A stretch of 64,000 bases of DNA from Ottelia alismoides (Eukaryota > Streptophyta > Magnoliopsida > Alismatales > Hydrocharitaceae): assembly GCA_037367405.1 (NCBI GenBank), contig JAZKJV010000091.1, positions 248,001 to 312,000 of the forward strand. Reading direction: 5' to 3'. Under the pieces are notes generated by a model. The model saw only the letters and a program-made list of their open reading frames with translations. It had not been told where the DNA came from and did not search any database. Of this stretch, positions 21,446 to 31,051 are shown piece after piece. The translations under genes and the position numbers were made by a program. Every line of letters begins with the position of its first letter. Position 1 is the stretch's first letter.

Positions 21446-23634
21446 GTCCCTTAGCAAACACTTATTTGAAAAAGAAGTGAAAAAGAAAGAAAAAGAAAAA
21501 GAAAAAGAAAAAGAGAATGTACATGGATCAAGGTTGATTATTAAACTTGCCTTCATTAAATTGAGGTATGGAGCTTAATCAAATCTTTGGATTATTAATG
21601 TGTCGGAACCTTATTTAGACTTAAGCTTAAAACCTAACAGCCTCTAAGTTCCACCAATCTATAACCAAGACTCCTCAATGCTCCAGATCAGAACAAGTCA
21701 TCAATCACAAACCCTGAAGACCATGAATCTTTTCTTGTCCTGTGAAAGTGAGGTCTAAGCTCTCCACCTCAGAAATGGCAACTTGACAACCCTCCCCAAC
21801 TACAAGGTAACTCTATGACCTCAATCTGGCCACTCTTTCCTCGAGGAGCGGGGTATTCCCTTCTAAGTTCAAGTACAACCGGCTCAAGAAGAGGGGGAAG
21901 AAGAGAATGGGTCAAGGCCAGTGTAGCCAAGTACCCTTGGGAGCTTGACCAGTGTAGCCAAGTCTCCCTGCTGCAAGCTACAACAGGTGGATCATGAAAC
22001 CAAGCTTTGCTTATTGCATTTATATACATACTCCGGTGGGATTATCATTTTCTCTCAGACCCACCACTTTTTGGAGTTCTTTTCTTTTTGCATTTTTTTT
22101 TCGAGTGCATCTATACAACATGTACATGTGCAGCATATATACAAGGAGTTTTTCCTCTTGAGCCAGTAGACTATCCCTCTTTTGAAGCTTTATTGCAACC
22201 CACAACTCCCGTCGTTAGACTTCATGGCAACCAGACCAAGTTGAGACGCACTTCCTTCACTAAATGAAGAAGAGAGGTTCCGCCTAGAAGTACTACCCTC
22301 ATATGCTACCCCAAGCCAAGGAAGACTGCCTCCTCACCACCTCATCCGTAGAGAGCTCGGTGCATAGTGCGGTTGTCCAAGTAAAGCCATAATCTATATG
22401 AGTCATGTGTTGTTGTTAAGTGCTCTACTTAGGCTCATTGAGATGACATGTGATCATAGCCTAGTGGACTCAAAGAATTAAGTCACCATGGACCTGAAAA
22501 GTCTTAAACCTAAGCCCTATAAGGTTCCTCTTAGAAATTAGGTGGATTAAGATCTTAATCAAGCTCCATTTCTCAATTTGATTCCAGGCTTAGTTTAAAT
22601 GTCAACTATCATCCAGAAAAACTATATACATATGTACAAAAAGATGCATATTTACACAATATTTTACAATCATGCAAAAATTTTGAAAAATGTTTTGAAA
22701 TCATGAATGATGATGCATGAAGTGCAAGTTTTGCAAAAAGATATTTACACACATTTACACAAGATTTTTGCAAACTTTTTGATTTCAAAACATTTTGGAA
22801 AAATTTTGTACTATATACATAATTTTGATACAGAAAATATTTACACAAGCTTTACACACAAAAGATTTTGAAATCATTTTTACAAAAATAATTTGTACAC
22901 TAGCTATGCATGTGCAAATAAAAGAAGATTATGTACATGAAAATTTTTTTTTAATTTTTGTGGTTTTTAGCCATTTTTATTTATTAACACACTCACACAA
23001 AGTACGAGTTATGGCTAAAGTATATATGAAATATATACACACCCCCCTATACTTAGCTCGAACGATGTCCTCAGAGTCAAGAGCGATGAAGAAGACATAA
23101 CTCGTGATATGTATAGGGAAGTGAAAAGGAAGGCTATACAAAAGGAAAATGAAAAGTCAAGAGGGACTCGGGTCTTCCCCTATACTTAGGATCAAGTAAT
23201 CCTAACTATAGTAGGCTGTACACGAAGGGAAAACCGAGTGGAGAATGTACAGGGTCTACCCCCCCTATACTTAGGGTAAGATATCCCTAAGTATAAGCAG
23301 CAAAACAGGGGTAGAAAGACACGAAGAAAATGACGAATATATACAAGAAGGAGAGTCATCACTCCCCCTATACTTAGGGTGAAGAACCTTAAGTATAGGC
23401 AACAACAGGAGTGATGGAACGGAACAAAGAACAACCCGGTGTTTTCACCCCCTATACTTAGGATGAGTAATATCCTAAGTATAGCAAAGATAATCCTAAG
23501 CGAGACCTGGGGTGAAAACAAGAACGGAAGAAAGAAGGATCAGAATAAGACGAAACACGTATATACAAAAGAGTACAATGTTGAGGTGCCTCTCAACAAG
23601 CGCTAGATTTTACGCCCCTAGCTGGGCGCAAAGG
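21446..23634 (-). other. Element E 3' noncoding region
   Basis: No gene. In sense order: hairpin array (23520-23001), AT-rich segment (22990-22610), a block shared with D (22560-21540, including CCTCGAGGAGCGGGG near 21839 on the plus strand), a GAAAAA-type repeat (about 21476-21513) and the PPT. Confidence 0.8.
23001..23520 (-). other. Array of five two-tier PPT-like hairpins in element E
   Basis: Inner arms (plus strand): 23047-23056 with a decayed partner near 23106-23116, 23180-23192/23199-23211, 23265-23276/23285-23295, 23368-23378/23388-23398 and 23452-23464/23472-23484. Outer stems: ACGAGTTATG/CATAACTCGT (23004-23013/23096-23105), ACTCGG/CCGAGT (23166-23171/23234-23239), TCTACCCC/GGGGTAGA (23255-23262/23308-23315), CATCACTCC/GGAGTGATG (23357-23365/23408-23416) and TGTTTTCACCCC/GGGGTGAAAACA (23440-23451/23509-23520). 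Every outer stem is different and pairs. Confidence 0.88.
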
Positions 23635-25869
23635 CTAGGATAATGCAGTATTAAGGTTCAGGACGGCATCGGTAAGGCGAACGCCGTACTGTCGTCGCAG
23701 TCTCGGTGTGAGAACAACGACGAACTCAACAGTGTAAAGTATGACACCCAGGTATGCAATCAAGCGGGTGTCTGCTACCGGCCAAAGATGTGGAAATAAG
23801 TGATCGGGATCCGGTAGCACAAAGGAAATCATCGGCTCTGGTTCAGACTGGAGTGGAAGTGTGGAGCCGAAGAAATCAAACGTGGAGAAGGATGGATCAG
23901 TCATGGAATCCTCCACGTCAATCACCGTCTCAAAAAGATGTGGAAGGTCAAGATCAGGAGACTTTCTAAGAAGACTGATATCCGATGAATGAAATGGAAG
24001 AAGATCAGCCAAATCATCGAATATCTCGAGGATGGGCTCATCCTCGCGAGGGTCGTCGAGGTGAGACGAATCAGAATCAGAATGATCTAAGGACTCGGTT
24101 TCGTGTTCCGCCAGATCGGAAACACTCTCAGTCAGTGAAACCGAGTACTCCTCGAGTGCGGCATCCTCCCGCAGATAACCCTCGGGGAGAGATGCAAGAT
24201 TAGAAGTGAGAAGAAGAAGATCAGGATCTAGATGGGCATCTGCACTGCTATCAAGTATCCACTCAGTGCACCAGGCTGCATCATCATCTGAAGTGTAAGT
24301 CTCGGCAATCTGGAAGCAGGAGAAGGTACTAGTTAACACCGCGGAAGCTGGCAAAGTGTCTGCCGCTGATCCTCGCTCTGCGGCCATGCTGTCTTTCAGC
24401 TGGTCCTCAGGAAGTGTATCTATCTCAGCAAAGTGGAGGACAAAAGGCTCGAAGACGGGACTCTCTATGTCTGTACTATCAAAGTGGTGTCCCTCATCAA
24501 GTTGTGGCTGCTGGGCTGAGTCCAGGTGACTGTCTGCATCCGAGAAGTGTCTCTGCAGGAAAGAAACTGACTCCTCCGGGACTGGAATCTGAAGTGTCTG
24601 AATCAATGGCTGCCAAAGCTGGGGCTCCTTTGGCTCCTGGAGTATCAGAAGATCTGATATCCAAGACTCGTCAACAGGGAACTCTGGGGCTGACTCGAAA
24701 TCCAACTGGAAGGCCAACGGGAACTCAAGTAGACTCTGGGTCCGAACCTCTGCTATCACAGTCATCTCCTCAGTCAATGGTGCGGCATCATCCAAATCCT
24801 CGGGCTGGTGTGTAGAAGCTGAATCACCATGTAAAGTGACACACCGCACTGGTACAACATCATCCGCATGTGCTGTCCCGACCATGGCATCTCGCGAAGA
24901 AGATCTCTGTGACAGTAACCTCGAGATGGTATCCAGGAAGTGAATGTCGGAACTGCGGTGTGAACCGCCACATGTGGTAATCACCAGTGCTATCTGCTCT
25001 GCGGTCATCCCCCGCATGGAGATCTCTATCAAGTCTGTAAGTGGAAGTCCATGCTCAGGGAATCTCCTCAAGAGGTCAAGAAACCTCGGCCATGCCTCGT
25101 GCAATGGCTCCTGGGGGTCAACTGAAAAGTCCATGATCAAAGACCGCATAAACTCTGCTCTACGTGGAGGGAAGTATCTCTGTAGAAACTCTCGGCGTAG
25201 CTCTCCCCACGTCTCTCCCCACGTCTCGAATGTCCTCCCCAATCGTCGGTGCCATCTCATGGCTCTGTCGTGAAGCGTGAATGGGAAGGTCCTGCTCATC
25301 AGCTCCTCTGCAGTGACGTCTGAATATCTCTGTGCTCTGCAAAGCTCCTCGAAAGCGGACAGGTGAAGATAAGGCTCGTCGTGCGCCTCTCCTGAAAATG
25401 TCGGCAGTCGCTGAACGTAATCCAAATCCAAGACGAATGGACCTAGTGTAGAAGCTGACTGAGCTCCATGTGCTATCTGCTCCTCCATCCTTCTGGAATA
25501 GGATCTGTCTGCTACTCTCCACTGCTCTCTCGGGTCGCCAAAGGAGTGCGCTCTCGACTCAGCAACAGCATCGTCCGGGTCTCGCATCTGCTCTGGCTGG
25601 TATCCTCGGACGTCTATCACAGCATGCCCAGAGTGATAAGATGAAAGGGAGGGAGGGAGCGGGGGGTTGGTCGGAGATCCATCCTCCCTAGAAGGTGGAC
25701 TGGAGTGATGGTCAGAAGACGGAGAAGAAGCTGTAAGAGTCGGCTCCAAGTGAGGGGGATCCATCATCCAGGGGTAAAGGAGAAGAGAAATGAAGGGAGG
25801 TGAGGGAGGGGAACAAGATCGAAGGGATCTGGCAATCAAACAAGATGAACAAGCAAACCCCCAATTCAC
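23635..25869 (-). CDS. gag: Element E Gag protein (gag-only ORF, intact)
   Basis: A 744-codon open frame. The family start is more likely the MDPPHLEP methionine at 25767 or 25764, since the first ~34 residues are unlike gag. The core retrotransposon gag domain is at residues ~155-325: LPTFSGEAHDEPYLHL, FPFTLHDRAMRWHRRL, FLQRYFPPRRAEFMRS, EAWPRFLDLLRRFPEHGLP, TTCGGSHRSSD. It lines up with the D gag core (FHGN..EEPYIFL, FPFSLQDKALYW, HEAWERF, ACGGSHF). The rest is long, acidic and Asp/Ser/Leu-rich, with no zinc knuckle or protease motif. Gag forms the particle that packages element RNA. The lack of pol makes E dependent on a helper. No internal stop, consistent with its young age. Confidence 0.9.
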   Translation of the reverse strand: MNWGFACSSCLIARSLRSCSPPSPPFISLLLYPWMMDPPHLEPTLTASSPSSDHHSSPPSREDGSPTNPPLPPSLSSYHSGHAVIDVRGYQPEQMRDPDDAVAESRAHSFGDPREQWRVADRSYSRRMEEQIAHGAQSASTLGPFVLDLDYVQRLPTFSGEAHDEPYLHLSAFEELCRAQRYSDVTAEELMSRTFPFTLHDRAMRWHRRLGRTFETWGETWGELRREFLQRYFPPRRAEFMRSLIMDFSVDPQEPLHEAWPRFLDLLRRFPEHGLPLTDLIEISMRGMTAEQIALVITTCGGSHRSSDIHFLDTISRLLSQRSSSRDAMVGTAHADDVVPVRCVTLHGDSASTHQPEDLDDAAPLTEEMTVIAEVRTQSLLEFPLAFQLDFESAPEFPVDESWISDLLILQEPKEPQLWQPLIQTLQIPVPEESVSFLQRHFSDADSHLDSAQQPQLDEGHHFDSTDIESPVFEPFVLHFAEIDTLPEDQLKDSMAAERGSAADTLPASAVLTSTFSCFQIAETYTSDDDAAWCTEWILDSSADAHLDPDLLLLTSNLASLPEGYLREDAALEEYSVSLTESVSDLAEHETESLDHSDSDSSHLDDPREDEPILEIFDDLADLLPFHSSDISLLRKSPDLDLPHLFETVIDVEDSMTDPSFSTFDFFGSTLPLQSEPEPMISFVLPDPDHLFPHLWPVADTRLIAYLGVILYTVEFVVVLTPRLRRQYGVRLTDAVLNLNTALS

Positions 25870-27284
25870 CTACGCACCCAGAGCTGAAGACCGAAGGGAT
25901 CGGTCAATTATCTTATCAATTTTATTTTAGGTGATCATCCAGTCTATCAGAGCGATTCCGTGAGGTAAATAGGTGTCCAAATCTCTCTCAACCGACTGTC
26001 CTGTACTGAAAGCCGGTAATCAGTCAAGAAAAGATCGGAGGCTCTATCCTAATGTGCGGATCACTCTCTCGCTCATCCAAACCAGACAAGGAGGGGGTTA
26101 CTCTCCCCAAGACAGATTTTCAGTGAAGTGTCTTTTAGGTCAAGTAAGATTAGCAGTCCCGATTTTATTGTTTTTGTTTTTAGATATTTTTCAATAAAAA
26201 GAAACGCCTAACAAATTTTTCGGTTCTCCTGATTATTAAGTCCAAAACAGGGGGGAGAAGTCGAAAAAGCCGATGCACGAGAAATCAACGATGCAAAGTC
26301 AGAAATGCGTACCTGCCTCCAGCTCTCTACATGCAAAATGATCCGCGCATAAAATAAAGACAGAAAGTAAACTAAGCTAAATGATGCAGCGGGAAGCCGA
26401 GTCCTAGACGAGCAACTTCTAGCGAAGAACCGTCTAACCGGTCACCGACCTCCAAGCCAAAGGGTCCGGTCTTGGCTCGTCCCTCCCCTGCCCGACAAAT
26501 CGGGGGTAGGAGTAAGCGCTTTACAGGACAAGCTACGGCACGTAGGCTACGGAAGCTAGCGAGTCGGTTATTTTTATTATTTATTTTAAGTAGGTCCAAT
26601 TACGATCTAATAGGAACAGATATGCAATTAAGTGTGTGGATCCTACTCAATTACGTCACAATCACCAGAAAGTCCTAAATCTAGGGGCTCGAGCAAAAAC
26701 CGCGAAAAACCGGAAAATGACAGTAAGAAAGGAAAAAGAAATCCGCGAGAAAAGCCGTGAAAAAGCCGCGAGGTCCTAATGGGTCCCCCGAGCACACCGG
26801 TGCTCGGCGAAACAGACCCGCTACGGTCTCAAGTCCACAAAGTCTCAGAAGTGTCCTGTATTATTACAATTAATAATGAACTGAAATAAAACTATCCTAA
26901 TGCCTCACCCACTCAACTCTCTCCTCTCGCTCTCTCCTGCGGCTTCGTAGAGAAAGAAGCCGCCTCCAAGTGCCGCGGCTGCACCGGCTCCTCGAAAGTC
27001 GCCTCCGTGGTCCTCGGGCCCTCGCAAGAAACCGAGAAGAGTGGTCAGTCCAGAAAGAATAATCAAATAATAGAGAAAAATAAAAGAAAATACAAGTGAG
27101 GGTATATGTGCAAAAATGAAAATAAAATCAACACACAAAAATAAAAACAAAAGAAAATCAAAATAAAACAAAATAAAACAAAAAGAAAATAGATACAAAA
27201 ACCGCGAAAAGCCGCGAGCTCCGAAGAGCCGCGAAAAGCCGCGAAAATAAAAACGAAAATAAAAACAACACTACTAAGCCGTGC
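25870..27284 (-). other. Element E leader (untranslated)
   Basis: About 1.4 kb between PBS and gag. Shared blocks with the D leader include AAAACCGGAAAATGACAGT and a CCTCGCAAGAAA-like stretch near 27031. A hairpin lies at 26788-26807. Repeats of CCGCGAAAA-type sequence occur near 26700-26770 and 27200-27245. Confidence 0.8.
26788..26807. other. Leader hairpin near the E primer site
   Basis: CCGAGCAC and GTGCTCGG pair over 8 bp around ACCG. It is the counterpart of the D hairpin at 37172-37191 with different bases. Confidence 0.75.
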
Positions 27285-27302
27285 TCCCCGGCAACGGCGC
27301 CA
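27285..27302 (-). other. Element E primer binding site (tRNA-Asp)
   Basis: The minus strand reads TGGCGCCGTTGCCGGGGA, an exact match to the complement of a plant tRNA-Asp 3' end, three bases from the LTR. Confidence 0.95.
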
Positions 27303-27305
27303 TTC

Positions 27306-30300
27306 TGATGAGCGACCCGAGCAAACGAGGTAAAGGTACTAAATAGGTCGTTGCGACCTCTATCACTCAGAGTCACTCAATCAAGAAAAATATCGAACCG
27401 CGAAAGAAATCAGAGATCAAAACACGAAGTGCGGTCCTAGCTATGAGATTCACCTGGTATAGCTCCCAGGGTCGAACACAAGGAGCACGGGTTGGCCTAG
27501 GGCCTACGAAGTAGTAAAAAGAAGATAAAATAAAAGAAAAGTATTTTTTAGTGGTTTTTAATAATTTTTATATTTTTTAGGATTTTAAAATATGAAGAAA
27601 ATAAAAGAAGGCAAATATAAACACACTTTGGCAATTTATTTAACACACCAAAAATCAAGCAAAAATTCAAGAAAAAGTATTTTTAGGTTTTTTAAGTTTT
27701 TAAGTGTTTTTGGTTAATTTTTGAGATTTTTCTAATGTATATTTTATTTTCTAAAAAATCAAACAGTGCTAAAAAGAAAGGGTACTGTCCAGCAAGGCCC
27801 AAAACCCAAAGATAAAATATCTAAGGATCTCAGAGGGCCCTGGAGGTAATTTTCCTGTATTCTAGAGAAAATAAAGAAAATTTGGGCACCAAAATTATTG
27901 TTTTTGGATTTTTAGATTATTTGTTATAATTTTTATGAGTTTTTAGGTGTTTTTAGATTTTTAGGGTTTTTACTCAATGAAAAATAGCCAAAATTTGCTA
28001 GAAAATCAAACAACAAACAAAGAACAGTAGCTGATTTTTTTAGAATTTTTGGGGGTGATTTTATATTTTTTTGGAATTTTTAAACCTAGACAGTAGCTAA
28101 AAAGGATGTTTTCGAATTTTTAAAAATACTAAATCAAATCAAAATGTCCTCAAAAATTCTCAAAAATCCAACAACATGGCAGGAGCCATGTGTCAAATGT
28201 TTATCGAATTTGGAGGTGGTTTGATATTTATTCAAAAATCAAAAAGGGGGCACTGTGCACAGGGACTTAAGTGCAAATACCCGAAACTCGGGGGGTCCAG
28301 GTGCAATTTTCCCAGCAAGTCACGCGCGTGGCGCGTGCCTGGGGCACTCAGGGACCTTCTGGTAAGAAAAATAAGTCCTTGGACCTTTTGGTAACTGGTA
28401 CCAAAAAGTCCAGGGTCTCGGTCGCAATTAACCCACTAATACACGCACATGTAGAAATAAAATGCTCACAGGGGTATAAAAGCAAATACCAGAAAGTTTC
28501 TTTTCATTCAATAACCCGACAGAACTACAGGATAGGAGATGCAAATAACCCAAACAAGGCACGTGGCGAAGCACGTGAGTTCACATACACAGGGGCATAA
28601 GTGCAAAACACAACAAGCACAAGGTCCGAAGTGCAAATTACCCTACGTAAATAAAAGACTTAAAATAATTACAGGACTAGAAATTAAAGACTCAAACTAC
28701 GAGGGGGCCTAAGTAAATTACCCTTTTATTAATGTCGAGGGGCGGATGCGCGACGCGTGGCGGATCGAACGGCTGGATTGACGCGCCGCACACCAAAGGG
28801 GAACCTCGACGCGATCCGACGGCTGGAGTACGCCCACGTGGAAGATCTAACCGCTGTGGCACGTCGTGGGGTTGCGAAGCAGTCCTAGCTCGGATCGGAT
28901 GGCTGAGGTAAAGCCACGTGCTCGATCGGATGGCTGAGTGGGTGGTGGCTTGACCTCGCTGACTCAACGGTGGTGATCGACCCTCTGGAGATCTGATGGT
29001 CCGTGCGGCTCCGTAGATGAACGGGCGTGATGAGAACTGGAGCTCAAGGTCGATCTGACGGTCGGGGAGGATGGTGGAAGAACTGGCGGCCGGCGAGCTT
29101 CGCCGGCCCTCTGCGTGCACAGTAGTCCTCGTCGACCGCTACTAAGGTGCGGAGAAGCTTCCCCGTGAAGCTCCGCACCCGATGCAATGCTCCGATGGAG
29201 GAGAGGAGCTCAGGAGAGCTCCGGCGATGTGAACAACCTGGAGCTGCTGTGCTTTGAATCTCCGACCTCCAGATGAGGTCGAAGGACCTGGAAACCTGCA
29301 CAGAAAGAACGAGGGGTCGAGGGCAAACTGCCTCGACCCGTCAGAGCGAGCGGAAAGTGGCTGGTGTGGCGAGATGGAGGCTCTCCGGCGAGCGGCGGAG
29401 GAAGGAAAGCCGGTAACCTGCTCCGGGGCGAGACAGGGGGAGTGAAGGGTCGGAGAAGGTGGAGAGGAGTGAGACGAAGATGGAGGGCTGGTCGGATGGA
29501 CAAATGCGTGGACGGAGACGACTGGCGGAGGCGGCGGAGCTACACTACCGGAAATGGAAAAATCTAACGCTACGCTAATCTACTGGCTAACTATGCTACC
29601 TGATGGGCGCATTCGACTGGGCTGGAGCCGATGAGGCTCCCGGTCGTTGCCTCAAGGGGTCGTCGAGCTCCCCGAGGCTCAGCGCGCTCGCGGCGGCGCA
29701 CGGCAGCGATTACCACCGGATCAGTGATTTCCGGCTGCCCGGGCCTCGCTGCAACTCCACCGGCCACGGCTGTCACTCAGGGATGATGGAGGAGCTCACA
29801 GGCGCCGAGGGGAAGATCAAAGATGGCGTGAATAGGTCGCCGGTGATGACACTAAATAGTGTGGAAGATCCGAGAAGATGATGATCGGGCGAGGTGCTCG
29901 GACTTCGGATCTAGCAAACCCACCCCGGGCGAGGGTCCTGGATGTCCAGCGTGCAATCGGAGCCCGGGGTTAGCGGTAATGGCGGTCGGATCGAGCGGGA
30001 GAAAAAATCGAGAAATCGGGTCGGTCCGCTGATCCGCGAAAGAGGAAGGTCCGCGGGGGAAGTTGACCGGGGTCAACAAACCCCCGTGGACCAATCAGGA
30101 GTCGCCAATTATTGCATCTTTATTTGATTTTTTTGGGCCATAAAATGGCCGAATTTCCAAAAACTTAAAACATGAAAAATATTTATTTTTATTTTTTTCT
30201 ATTTTTTGTGATTTTTAATTAATTTTTGGAAATAAAAAAGAGGTATTTACATAATAGGTCTATACATAGGTATATATACAATATATTGATTTTTGATTTT

Positions 30301-31046
30301 TGATTTTTAATTAGTTATTTTTATACATTTTTATTCCTATTTTATATTTTATTTATTTATAGAATAAAATGAGGAATAAAAGGCTATTTTTATTTTATTT
30401 TTATTAATTATATACATAGGTAAAGTAAATAGTTATGTACACTATATACATGGCATATGTACAATATGTTTTTGCATTTTTAATTTTGTAATTTTTATTT
30501 GATTTTTGTTTTGTTTCTTTTTATTTATTTTATTTACAATATATACCATAGATTATTTACAAAAAGTTTTGGAAAATAATTTTATTTATTTATAAGGTTA
30601 AATAAATAGGGAAGGTGGTTTATGTACATGGTGTAAGGGTATTTTTGGTCTTTTTGATTTTTAACTTTTTATTTTGTTTTTAATAGTGTATAAATATATA
30701 CAAAATATATACAAACATATTTTTGGATGAGGAAAATATTATTTATTTATTTACATAAAATATGTACACATGTGAGCCCCTATCTCCCTCTACTTGGCTT
30801 TTATGCGGTCAGGCCCATGCTGAGCCCTCCCTTGGGTTAGGTTGCTCAATATTTATTCTAAATATTTCCCTCTTTTTCTTTTTCATCTTTATTCTTTTAT
30901 TTTCGCACAAAAACATGCTAATTATCTAGATTTACAAAAATGCATGCTTTTGCTAACTTTTCCTATTTACACATATCTACATGCACTTGCATAGGTTTTT
31001 TGTAGCTAAAATATAAGAATAAAGAGTGATGAATGGGTATTCATCA
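27306..31046 (-). repeat. Element E 5' LTR (right copy, 3741 bp)
   Basis: Near-identical partner of 17687-21422, adjacent to the PBS. ORFs on both strands are mirrored in the other copy but have no protein domain. Confidence 0.96.
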
Positions 31047-31051
31047 AGAGC
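31047..31051. repeat. Target-site duplication of E, right copy (AGAGC)
   Basis: AGAGC follows GTATTCATCA. The D RT continues with ACAAGATTGACTTCG. Confidence 0.95.

Larger units (their letters stand above)
17687..31046 (-). mobile_element. Element E: gag-only, non-autonomous Gypsy-type LTR retrotransposon (innermost)
   Basis: 13,360 bp, LTRs of 3736 and 3741 bp, perfect tRNA-Asp PBS and a clear PPT. The only long frame is a 744-codon gag; there is no protease, RT, RNase H or integrase. The first ~590 nt of the two LTRs read identical by eye, so this is the youngest insertion. Leader, hairpin array and 3' block are related to D, which makes a D-like element the likely helper. It fits the gag-only class known as TR-GAG. 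Confidence 0.95.

Noticed and set aside
23635..25869. 744-codon ORF as a host plant gene
   Set aside because: It lies between E LTRs in gag position and its core matches the D gag motif by motif.
27285..27302. tRNA-Asp-like sequence
   Set aside because: Only the last 18 bases match and it abuts an LTR. It is a primer binding site, not a tRNA gene; the same holds at 37506 and 57039.
27304..27340. Possible hammerhead ribozyme core (CTGATGAG) at the E LTR start
   Set aside because: No GAAA box or flanking helices follow, so it is not a retrozyme.
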